Positions 38,593 through 47,402 of a stretch of 64,000 nt of DNA are shown here, piece by piece. The DNA lies in contig NZ_LMMJ01000001.1 of NCBI RefSeq assembly GCF_001422205.1, positions 766,822 through 830,821 of the forward strand, read 5' to 3'. Under the pieces are notes generated by a model. It did no database searches and was not told the DNA's origin. It saw only the letters and a list, made by a program, of their open reading frames with translations. The position numbers and the translations under genes are program-made. Source of the DNA: Curtobacterium sp. Leaf261 (lineage in GTDB: Bacteria; Actinomycetota; Actinomycetes; Actinomycetales; Microbacteriaceae). Every line of letters begins with the position of its first letter. The first letter of the stretch is position 1.

Positions 38593-41500
38593 GCGAGCTG
38601 CTCCCCACCCTGCAGGCCGAGGACATCCGGAAGGGGCTCCTTGACTACCTGACGACGACGTTCGCCCTCGCGGACCCGGAGACGAAGCAGTCGCTCTCCC
38701 GGTTTCTCGAGGACCCCGAGATGGGCATCTTCCGGGGCCCGTACGTGCGGCTCCGTCTGCCGTTCGAGCCAGCCGCAGCCGGTTGGGAGCACTCGCTGCA
38801 GTGGCAGCCGCCGCGCCGACCCTACGGACACCAGGCGGCCGCCTACGAACGGCTCAGCTCGCTCCCCCGCCCCGGCCACACCGAACCGCAGCCGACGCTC
38901 GTGACGACCGGCACCGGATCGGGCAAGACCGAGGCGTTCCTCCACCCGATCGTCGATCACGTACTCCGCGCGAAGCGAGACGGCGTGCAAGGCGTCAAGG
39001 CTCTGATCCTGTACCCGATGAACGCGCTCGCGAACGACCAGGCTCGCCGGATCGCCGAGCTCATCACGGGCGATCCGGCACTCGGCGGCATCCGTGCGGC
39101 GCTCTACACCGGCCAGGACGGTCCCACCCAGCGGACAGTTACGGCCGACAACCTCATCACCGAGCGCGACGAGATCCGAGCGCTCGCGCCGGACATCCTG
39201 CTCACCAACTACAAGATGCTCGACCAACTCCTCCTGCGTCCGGGCGACCGGGCATTGTGGGACCAGAGCGCGCTGAGTCTTCGGTACCTCGTCCTCGACG
39301 AGTTCCACACCTACGACGGCGCGCAGGGCACCGACGTCGCGATGCTGCTCCGGCGGCTCGGTCTCGCGCTCAAGTCCCGGTGGCCGTCCGATGCTGACGT
39401 CCCGGACGTCGCGCGGGATCGACCCCTTGGTCTGCTCACACCCGTCGCGACGTCAGCGACACTCGGTGACGGCGGTGATCCCGCCGCGATGGTCGACTTC
39501 GCGAACACCGTGTTCGGTGGCGGGTTCGATGCGGACAGTGTCGTCACGGAGACCCGGCAGACGCTCGACGACTGGGTCGACCAGTCCGAGGAACTCCTCG
39601 CCGACATCGACCTGGTCGCGGCGGAGGTGACCGACCTCCGCGTTCACGGACTGCTCGAGCTCATCGATGCAGACGCCATGACGGGGCCGCGGGATGCGGA
39701 CCTCCTCACGGAGCGAGTCGTCGACTGGCTGTACGCCACACAGGACGAGCAGGACGCCGAGGATGACGGCCAACGAGCGCGTGAGCGTCTCCACCTGGCG
39801 CTCGACTCCGCACCGAATCGAGCAGATCGATTCGCCCTGCTCCTCCATCTCCTGCAGGCGCACCCGTTCGTGCAAGAGCTGGTCCGACGAGCAGCCACCT
39901 CGGTTCCGCTTTCCACACTCAGTGCGCAGGTGTTCCCGAACGAGCTCGCTGCGTCACAGACGGCGACAGATCGCGATTCCGATCGGTCTCGGGCGCTGAT
40001 CGCCGTGTTCGGCGCGCTCAGCCATGTGCGGAAGGAGGCCGGCCGCGACGCTGTCTCCGTCGACCTCCACCTCTGGATCCGGGCGTTGTCGCGCGTCGAT
40101 CGCTTCGCGCAGGCGTCGCCTGCGTTCGCCTGGACCGACGACGGCGATGTGCCGTCGGTCGAGCAACTCGACGCGGCTCAGGCACCCGATGCACACGCAT
40201 TCCCCGCCGTGTTCTGTCGCCACTGTGGACGGAGCGGATGGGGTGTGGAGCTCGGACCGATTGGCTTCTCGCTGTCGACCGACGACGACTCGATCCGAGG
40301 CAACCACGCTGCGCGATCGAAGAAGAGTCGATTCCGCGCTTTGATCCACGCACCCAGAGAGGGTGAAGTCGCGCTCGAGGGAACGGATGAGAGCGCCGAG
40401 CAGCTGCGGTGGTTGCACGTCGAGAACCGCGAGCTCCGCATCGACCTCCCGTCGGCTGCCGAGCGTGAGGCCAATACCATCCTCCCCGTGCTCACGCTCA
40501 TCGACACGGATGCCGATGAGGAGTCGGGGCGGGACACCTGCCCGAACTGTGGCAAGCGCGAGGGCATCCGCTTCCTCGGATCAGCGATCGCAACACAGCT
40601 CTCCGTGGTCGTGACGACGCTCTTCGGCGACCGAGACCTCGATCAGGGCGAGAAGAAGGCGCTCGTCTTCACCGACAGCGTGCAGGACGCAGCGCACCGG
40701 GCCGGATTCATCCAGAGCCGTGCGCACGTGTTCAACCTGCGGAACGCCGTCCGGTCGGTCGTCAACGGTCCGATGAGCCTCGACGATGTCGCCGACGCGA
40801 TGATCCAGGCAGCGACGACCCCGGCTGAGCGGTACCGGCTGCTCCCCCCGGACCTCGTCGACCGCGCCGGGTTCGGCGCGTTCTGGGACCCGGACAAGAA
40901 GCCCTCCCCAGCCGTCAAGAACCGAGTCAAGGAGCGGGTCCGCTTCGACGTCGCGCTCGAGTTCGGCCTCCAGTCACGGGTCGGTCGGACGCTGGAGGAG
41001 ACGGGCAGTCTGGTTGCCTCCGTCGACGCCGGCACCGCCTCCAGACTGGAGGCGATCGGTCGCGCTGCGATCGACGGGATCGAGACCGCAGGTCGACTCG
41101 ATGACGACTCCGACGGCACGATCACGTCCGACGCTCTGGTGCGATGGGTCCGGGGCACGCTCGAACGGCTGCGCGAGCGCGGCGCCATCGAGCACACCTG
41201 GCTCCGTCGGTACATCGAGGAGAACGGCGAGCGGTGGTGGGTGTGGGGCGGTCGGCCCGCCAGACGACAGGGCATGCCGGCCTTCCCGAACGGCCGTGAG
41301 GCACCCGCGTTCGCGCGGTTCGGCCCGAAGGCACAGGGCGGCCGGGAGTCGAACCTCGATCAGGCATCCTCTCCCCAGAGCTGGTACGCCCGGTGGACCC
41401 GGAAGAACCTCGACGTGTCTGCGGCGGTCAGCGCCAACCTGGTTCGGCGGCTCTTCGAACGACTCGATCACGAGGAGATCGTCGTCAGCTGGCCGATCAA

Positions 41501-44500
41501 GGGCAGCGAGGCGCGCGCCTACGGACTCCGCCCGAGCTCGGTGATCGTCGCGCCCGCGGACGACGCCGCGCTCACGAGCGGAGACCTGATCATGGTCTGC
41601 GACACATGCGAGACCACGACCCCGGTCGCGGCAGCAGTGGCGTCGCAGCTCGTCGGCGGACCGTGCACCGCCGACCGATGCCGCGGACATCTGCTTCGCT
41701 CAGAGGGAGACGCCGACAATTACTACCGGCGCCAGTACGACACCGGCACGATGCGTCGCGTCGTCGCTCGCGAGCACACGGGTCTGCTCGATGACAAGAC
41801 CCGCCTGGAGTACGAGAACGCGTTCAAGTCGTCGGACACCCGGCCCGACGCACCGAACGTCCTCGTCGCCACACCCACCCTCGAGATGGGCATCGACATC
41901 GGCGACCTGTCGACGGTGTTCCTCGCGGGCCTCCCACGCTCCGTCTCCTCGTACCTGCAGCGTGTCGGTCGTGCCGGACGCCTCACCGGGAATGCTCTCA
42001 TCACGGCGTTCGTGCTCGGCCGCGGTGCCCAGCTGCCGAAGATCGGCGACCCGCTCTCGGTGATCAACGGGTCGGTCCGCCCGCCGGCTACCTACTTGAA
42101 CGCGGTGGAGATCATCCGACGCCAGTACACGGCGTTCGTCGTCGACCAGCTCGCTGCAGCCGACGACCTGGGGATGGTGAAGGACGCCATGAGCGTCCTG
42201 CGGAAGACGGAGGGTACGTCGTTCATCGCCAAGGTCACCTCGACGGCGGAATCGCGGTCGGAGGAGTTCCTCGACGCGTTCCTCGGCTCGATGGACGGGG
42301 TGAGCGACGGGTCCAAGGCAGCGCTCCGCACCTGGGCGGTCATGGTCGACGACGTCGCAGGCTCGAGCGGGCTCGCGCAGACGATGGTGCGGGCCAGCAC
42401 GGACTGGAACCACGACGCAGAGACCCTGCGACTCCGCAGGAAGCAGATCGAGGAATCGCTGCCGCAACTCGAGCAGCAGGCGGAGGCGTCCAAGGAGGAC
42501 AGCGCCATCACCGCGCTCCGCTCCGCGCGTGCGTCGCTCCGGCTCGTGCGGAAGCAGCTCCAGGAACTGCGCGGTGAGTTCTGGATCGCCGCACTCGAAC
42601 GGTTCGGTGTGCTCCCCAACTACACGCTCCTCGACGACCGCGTGCAGCTCAACGTGGGCCTGAGCTGGGTCGATCCCGAGAGCGGGGAGTTCGAGACCGA
42701 CGACCGGACGTACGAGCGCGGACGCAGCATCGCGATCAGCGAACTCGCGCCGGGTAGTCGGTTCTACGCGCAAGGACTCGAGATCGACATCGATGCCGTC
42801 GACCTCGGGCAGGATGGCGAACGGATCCACACGACCGTGTTCTGCCCAGCCTGCGGATTCGCGGCCGACATCGACGGCGAACACCCCGCACCGTCGGTCT
42901 GCCCCCGCTGCGGAACGACGGCCATCGCGGACACGAATCAGCGGTACTCCACCGTCGAGATGGAGCAGGTCTCGGCGGAGGTCCGGCGAGACGAGTCGAC
43001 CATCAACGATGCCGACGACGACCGCACGCGAACGCGGTTCACCCTCCAGCTCGCAGCCGACATCGACCCAGCCAGCATCCTCGAACCGTGGTTCGTCGAC
43101 GAGGTCGGGCTCGGGGTCAAGTACTCCCGGTCGATGACGATCCGCTGGCTCAACCTCGGCAAGGCGAGTTCCGGCGGCAACCGCGTGATCGCCGGGTCCG
43201 AGCACGCTGCGCCGCTCTTCCGCCTGTGCCGCGCGTGCGGGAAACTCGATCGCGATGCGGGGAAGAACACGGCGAACGAGCACCGCGCGTGGTGCCCGCA
43301 CCGCAAGTCTGCTGATGAACACACCGAGTCGATCGTGTTGACCCGGACGCTCCGGACCCAGGCCATCCTGCTGCGGGTCCCGACGTCCATGACGATCGGC
43401 GACAGTCTCAGTCTGCCGAGCCTGTCCGCGGCGATCCAGCTCGGTCTCCGCGAGGTCATCGGAGGCGATCCTGATCACCTGCACATCGCGACGTGCGTCG
43501 AGCCGCTGCTCGGGCACGAGGTGAACAACGAGGCGCTCCTCATCCACGACACCGTTCCCGGCGGCACCGGGTACCTCGCTGACCTCGCGGAACCGGCTCG
43601 TATCCGTGAGGTGCTCGAGCGCGCTCGCACGGTCCTCCAGGCCTGCCGATGCGCGACGGACGACCGTCGCTCCGCGTGTGATCAGTGCCTGCTCCCCTAC
43701 GCGCCGGGCGGCAACGCCGACGCGGTCTCCCGCGCCAGCGCTCTGCGCAACCTCGAGAAGCTCCTGCAGGTCCGTGACGGCGAGCAGCGGGACTGGGTCG
43801 TCGACTCGGTCGACAACCCGGTCGAAGACCCGGAGTCACACCTCGAACAGTGGTTCCGGAAGGTGTTCAAGGAGCGTGTCATCACGCTGGGTGCCTCAAT
43901 CAAGGAGACCGACACCGAATGGGGTTCGAAGGTGCAGGTCACACTGCCGAACCAGCACCGGACCTGGACGCTCCGCCCGCAGCCGCAGATCGGCGGCACG
44001 CAACCCGACTTCGTCCTCGAGGCGACCGGTGCTCCGCTCCCGCCGATCGCGATCTACACCGACGGGTACGCCTACCATGCATCGCCAGCGCACAACCGTC
44101 TGGCGGACGACGCGGCGAAGCGGCGCGGTCTGCGCGAGCTCGGCTACAACGTCCTCGCCATCACGTGGCAGGACATGCAGCGGGCCGTTGATGGTGGCGA
44201 TGGACAGTTGCCTGCGTGGTACGACGCGTCGCGAACCGTCGGGGTCGAGGCGAAGTACCTGCTCGCGCCAGCCGCCCTCGAGATGCTCCGACGGGATCCG
44301 ATGCGGCTGCTAATGGGGTGGATCGCTGACCCAGAGACGACCCACGGACATTGGCAACGTGTCGCTAGGGCGATTCCGATGCTGTCCTATGCGGCGAGTG
44401 CTCCAGAGCACCTCGAGGCGACGCCGTTCGCGCCCGTAGCATCGGAATTCGCGGATCTCGCGGAGCGAGATGGTGGCCGGTCGTGGACCTTCGCGCGACC

Positions 44501-45059
44501 TGGTCTCGCTTTGTTGTCGCGGAGCTCTCCCGGCGACACGCCTCCCGTTCCTGCCTGGGCCGCCGCCATGATCGACGATTCAACGGAGCGCGTCGCCCAG
44601 CACGATTTCGCCGCCATGTGGGCGGAGTGGCTCCATCTCGGGAACCTTCTCGGTGTCGGCGACGTCCGGACGCCACTCATCGGGACCACCTCGGAGCTCG
44701 AGGACCTGAACATCGTGCAGGCTCCGACGGCGGCCAGCCAGGATCCCAGCAGGGAGTCGGTACCGCTGCAGTGGCGAGAAGTGCTCGAGCTGGCCGAAAC
44801 GGGCGAACAGGAGCTGCTGCTCCGGCTCGCGCTGGAAGCAGAGATCGACCGGATTCCCGAAGTCGGCGTCGAGGTGGAAGACGGCATACCGCTCTCCATC
44901 GGATGGTCGTCGATGAAGCTCGCAGTCGATTCGGCCCTGACTGGCGTCGACCGCAACGATCTCGAGGCTGCCGGTTGGAACGTGGTGCCCGCCGATTACG
45001 ACGACATCGTCGAGGCATTCACCGCGCGCGCAGCCGAGACCGACGGAACAGACGCATGA
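38589..45059 (+). CDS. Giant YprA-type helicase with DUF1998 module and C-terminal PD-(D/E)XK-like domain
   Basis: A 2,156-residue SF2 helicase. Motif I is TTGTGSGKTEAF (about residues 106-117); the Walker B box is DEFH rather than DEAH (near 237, in VLDEFHTYDGAQGTDVAML); motif III is TSATLGDG; RecA2 has TPTLEMGIDIGDLSTVFL and SYLQRVGRAGRL near 1120. Cysteine pairs occur at about 542, 652, 1005-1030 and 1417-1435. The DUF1998-like module shows TVPGGTGYLADL near 1655 and CRCATDDRRSACDQC near 1687. The last 370 residues include GGTQPDFVLEA, IAIYTDGYAYHA and DDAAKRRGLRELGYNVLAI, the layout of a Vsr/DUF559-like nuclease fold. It is coupled to the methylase by an ATGA overlap. It is the best candidate effector nuclease of the locus. 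Confidence 0.88.
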   Translation: MSELLPTLQAEDIRKGLLDYLTTTFALADPETKQSLSRFLEDPEMGIFRGPYVRLRLPFEPAAAGWEHSLQWQPPRRPYGHQAAAYERLSSLPRPGHTEPQPTLVTTGTGSGKTEAFLHPIVDHVLRAKRDGVQGVKALILYPMNALANDQARRIAELITGDPALGGIRAALYTGQDGPTQRTVTADNLITERDEIRALAPDILLTNYKMLDQLLLRPGDRALWDQSALSLRYLVLDEFHTYDGAQGTDVAMLLRRLGLALKSRWPSDADVPDVARDRPLGLLTPVATSATLGDGGDPAAMVDFANTVFGGGFDADSVVTETRQTLDDWVDQSEELLADIDLVAAEVTDLRVHGLLELIDADAMTGPRDADLLTERVVDWLYATQDEQDAEDDGQRARERLHLALDSAPNRADRFALLLHLLQAHPFVQELVRRAATSVPLSTLSAQVFPNELAASQTATDRDSDRSRALIAVFGALSHVRKEAGRDAVSVDLHLWIRALSRVDRFAQASPAFAWTDDGDVPSVEQLDAAQAPDAHAFPAVFCRHCGRSGWGVELGPIGFSLSTDDDSIRGNHAARSKKSRFRALIHAPREGEVALEGTDESAEQLRWLHVENRELRIDLPSAAEREANTILPVLTLIDTDADEESGRDTCPNCGKREGIRFLGSAIATQLSVVVTTLFGDRDLDQGEKKALVFTDSVQDAAHRAGFIQSRAHVFNLRNAVRSVVNGPMSLDDVADAMIQAATTPAERYRLLPPDLVDRAGFGAFWDPDKKPSPAVKNRVKERVRFDVALEFGLQSRVGRTLEETGSLVASVDAGTASRLEAIGRAAIDGIETAGRLDDDSDGTITSDALVRWVRGTLERLRERGAIEHTWLRRYIEENGERWWVWGGRPARRQGMPAFPNGREAPAFARFGPKAQGGRESNLDQASSPQSWYARWTRKNLDVSAAVSANLVRRLFERLDHEEIVVSWPIKGSEARAYGLRPSSVIVAPADDAALTSGDLIMVCDTCETTTPVAAAVASQLVGGPCTADRCRGHLLRSEGDADNYYRRQYDTGTMRRVVAREHTGLLDDKTRLEYENAFKSSDTRPDAPNVLVATPTLEMGIDIGDLSTVFLAGLPRSVSSYLQRVGRAGRLTGNALITAFVLGRGAQLPKIGDPLSVINGSVRPPATYLNAVEIIRRQYTAFVVDQLAAADDLGMVKDAMSVLRKTEGTSFIAKVTSTAESRSEEFLDAFLGSMDGVSDGSKAALRTWAVMVDDVAGSSGLAQTMVRASTDWNHDAETLRLRRKQIEESLPQLEQQAEASKEDSAITALRSARASLRLVRKQLQELRGEFWIAALERFGVLPNYTLLDDRVQLNVGLSWVDPESGEFETDDRTYERGRSIAISELAPGSRFYAQGLEIDIDAVDLGQDGERIHTTVFCPACGFAADIDGEHPAPSVCPRCGTTAIADTNQRYSTVEMEQVSAEVRRDESTINDADDDRTRTRFTLQLAADIDPASILEPWFVDEVGLGVKYSRSMTIRWLNLGKASSGGNRVIAGSEHAAPLFRLCRACGKLDRDAGKNTANEHRAWCPHRKSADEHTESIVLTRTLRTQAILLRVPTSMTIGDSLSLPSLSAAIQLGLREVIGGDPDHLHIATCVEPLLGHEVNNEALLIHDTVPGGTGYLADLAEPARIREVLERARTVLQACRCATDDRRSACDQCLLPYAPGGNADAVSRASALRNLEKLLQVRDGEQRDWVVDSVDNPVEDPESHLEQWFRKVFKERVITLGASIKETDTEWGSKVQVTLPNQHRTWTLRPQPQIGGTQPDFVLEATGAPLPPIAIYTDGYAYHASPAHNRLADDAAKRRGLRELGYNVLAITWQDMQRAVDGGDGQLPAWYDASRTVGVEAKYLLAPAALEMLRRDPMRLLMGWIADPETTHGHWQRVARAIPMLSYAASAPEHLEATPFAPVASEFADLAERDGGRSWTFARPGLALLSRSSPGDTPPVPAWAAAMIDDSTERVAQHDFAAMWAEWLHLGNLLGVGDVRTPLIGTTSELEDLNIVQAPTAASQDPSRESVPLQWREVLELAETGEQELLLRLALEAEIDRIPEVGVEVEDGIPLSIGWSSMKLAVDSALTGVDRNDLEAAGWNVVPADYDDIVEAFTARAAETDGTDA

Positions 45060-45072
45060 GGAAGGACAGCTG

Positions 45073-47376
45073 ATGCCACAGATCTCGTGGATGAACGCCA
45101 AGCAGAAGCTCGAGAAGCCGACGAAGGTCAAGGTCTTCAACTTCCTCGAGAAGCTGCAGGAGAACGACGCCATTCCGGGGCTGCACATCGAGCCCATACA
45201 GAACTCGGTGGATGCACGCGCACGAACCGGACGGGTGGACGGTTCGCTTCGCGCGGTGCTCTACCGGATCGAGGTCGAGCCGGGCGGTCCGCTCTACGTG
45301 TACATCGGCACGTACGAGCACGACGAGGGGATCGAGATCGCCCGCACGCGCGTCCTCCGTGTGAACCCCATCAACGGTGTGACCGAGCTCATCAACGCCG
45401 GTGCTCCGGAGCCGGTCCGCACCACGACGCCGTTCGTCGCCGAATCCGCAACCGGACCGGGTGCGGGGCATGCCAGTTCGGCCGTCGCTCTTCTGGTCGA
45501 GCACGGATACGTCGTCGAGGACCTCACACACCAGCTGGGTTTCGACGACAGAACAGCGGCGGCGCTCATGGCCGTACCGGACGAGGACGCCCTGCTGCTG
45601 CTCGGGGCGGAGCTCCCGAACCAATGGCAACAGAACGCTGTGCTCGGGCTCGCTGTGGGCGACTCGATCGAGACGATCAAGACATCGCTCGGGCTCGGCG
45701 CACCGGTCGCTGCGGAGACGTCTGGCGAGGCGCCGGTCGACGTCACCGTCGACGTGGATGACCGCGATGGCGTCAGGGCTCCGGCCACGACGCTCGAACC
45801 GACCGCGTCGCCGGATGATGCGCTCGTTGCGTCGCTGCAACGGCCAGCCTCGCGGATGCAGTTCACACTCATCGAGGACAACGCCGAGCTCCGCCGCGTC
45901 ATCGACGGTGGCGACTTCGGCGCTTGGCGCGTCTTCCTGCATCCCGAGCAGCGCGCGTACGCCAGCAGGTCGTACAACGGACCGTTCCGGCTCAGTGGCG
46001 GTGCCGGAACCGGCAAGACCGTCGTGCTGCTCCACCGCGCCCGCGCACTCGAAGCCCGCTACCCCGGCTCTCGGATCGCGCTGACGACGTTCACCCGCGC
46101 CCTGTCGACAGCGCTCGACCGCGACGTCCAGCGGCTCGATCCGTCGCTGGATCGCTCGAGGCGACTCGGTGCGCCGGGAGTGCTGTCGTCTGGAGTCGAT
46201 CAGCTGGCCGCAGCCGTGCGCGACAATGCTTCCAAGGACCGATGGGCGACAGCGATGAGCGCGGTACTCGGTCACTCGGTGGAAGGAAGTGTCGAGCTCG
46301 TCTCGAATGATCACGGATGGCTCGAGGCAATAGATGATGCCGATGGCGGGCTGCCCGAGGAACTCGCGACCACCTCGTTCCTCGAGGCCGAGTACCTGCA
46401 GGTCATCCTGCCGAACCGGATCACAACTGGAGACGAGTACCGCTCCGTTCGTCGAGCCGGACGCGGCATCGCGCTCGACCGCGCCAGGCGGAATGCTGTC
46501 TGGAAGGTCGTCGAGCGGTTCCGTGCAAACTCTCGCTCGCTCGGACGGCTGAGTTGGGCTGAGCTCTCCTCCGTGGCCGCAGCACACCTGGCGGCTCATC
46601 CCAGTGAGCGGCCGATCGATCACCTCCTCATCGACGAAGCGCAGGACCTGACGCCGAGTCAGTGGCAGCTCCTCCGCGAGCTCGTTCCCGAAGGCAAGGA
46701 CGACCTGTTCATCGCTGAGGACGCACACCAGCGGATCTATGGGCAGCACGTCGTGCTGTCCCGCTACGGGATCAAGATCACCGGCCGCTCGAGACGACTC
46801 ACGCTGAACTACCGGACGACGCAGCAGAACCTTCAGTGGGCGCTCGGCGTGCTGGAGGGCGCGTCATTCGAGGACAGTGAGGGCACCGTTGAGTCTGCTC
46901 ACGGATACCGTTCAGCGCGTCGAGGACCTGCCCCGGAGCTACACGGAGCCGCGACGCCAGCGGACCAGTTCTCATTCGTTACCGATCGGGTTCGATCCTG
47001 GCTCGACGCGGGTGTCGCCCCCGAGACAATAGCCGTGCTCGTTCGCGGCAAGAAGCAGGCCAGTGCGGTCGTACAGCAGCTCTCCGCGAAGGGCGTATCC
47101 GTCAGCGACATGGACGCCCCTCGCGGGCTGCCGCAGGTCATGACGATGCACCGGGCGAAGGGCATGGAGTTCTCGCGGGTCGTGATGTTCGATGTGACCA
47201 ACGGCGTCATCCCCAGCCCGTGGGCGCTCCGCGACAAGACCGGAGATGATCTCGATGACGCGATGCTGCGGGAACGATCGCTCTTGTACGTAGCTGCGAG
47301 TCGAGCGAGGGATGAGCTCGTCGTCACTTGGCGAGGAGTCCGCTCTTCGCTCATCGAAAATGTTTCGCATCTCTAG
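45073..47376 (+). CDS. UvrD-type SF1 helicase with RelE-like N-terminal domain
   Basis: A 767-residue protein. Residues 1-105 resemble a RelE/ParE-superfamily toxin fold: KVFNFLEKLQEN, PGLHIEPIQ, a VLYRIEVEPGGPLYVYIG strand pair and YEHDEGIEIA, a variant of the HD-x-AY-x-WA ending. An ATPase part follows: Walker A SGGAGTGKTVVLLHRAR (about 310-326), LLIDEAQDLTPSQWQLL (near 517), LNYRTTQQN, TMHRAKGMEFSRVVMF and the terminal LYVAASRARDEL. RelE-helicase fusions are known, and the domain may bind RNA or DNA rather than act as a toxin. It begins 13 bp after the giant helicase with a good AGGAAGGACAG site, so it belongs to the same transcript. Confidence 0.85.
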   Translation: MPQISWMNAKQKLEKPTKVKVFNFLEKLQENDAIPGLHIEPIQNSVDARARTGRVDGSLRAVLYRIEVEPGGPLYVYIGTYEHDEGIEIARTRVLRVNPINGVTELINAGAPEPVRTTTPFVAESATGPGAGHASSAVALLVEHGYVVEDLTHQLGFDDRTAAALMAVPDEDALLLLGAELPNQWQQNAVLGLAVGDSIETIKTSLGLGAPVAAETSGEAPVDVTVDVDDRDGVRAPATTLEPTASPDDALVASLQRPASRMQFTLIEDNAELRRVIDGGDFGAWRVFLHPEQRAYASRSYNGPFRLSGGAGTGKTVVLLHRARALEARYPGSRIALTTFTRALSTALDRDVQRLDPSLDRSRRLGAPGVLSSGVDQLAAAVRDNASKDRWATAMSAVLGHSVEGSVELVSNDHGWLEAIDDADGGLPEELATTSFLEAEYLQVILPNRITTGDEYRSVRRAGRGIALDRARRNAVWKVVERFRANSRSLGRLSWAELSSVAAAHLAAHPSERPIDHLLIDEAQDLTPSQWQLLRELVPEGKDDLFIAEDAHQRIYGQHVVLSRYGIKITGRSRRLTLNYRTTQQNLQWALGVLEGASFEDSEGTVESAHGYRSARRGPAPELHGAATPADQFSFVTDRVRSWLDAGVAPETIAVLVRGKKQASAVVQQLSAKGVSVSDMDAPRGLPQVMTMHRAKGMEFSRVVMFDVTNGVIPSPWALRDKTGDDLDDAMLRERSLLYVAASRARDELVVTWRGVRSSLIENVSHL

Positions 47377-47402
47377 ATGAAACCTGACTCAAGGAGTACC
47401 GC

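Noticed and set aside
41700-43547. A 615-codon minus-strand frame over the giant helicase
   Set aside because: Overlaps the helicase motif VI and DUF1998-linker region in antisense and lacks any recognisable pattern.
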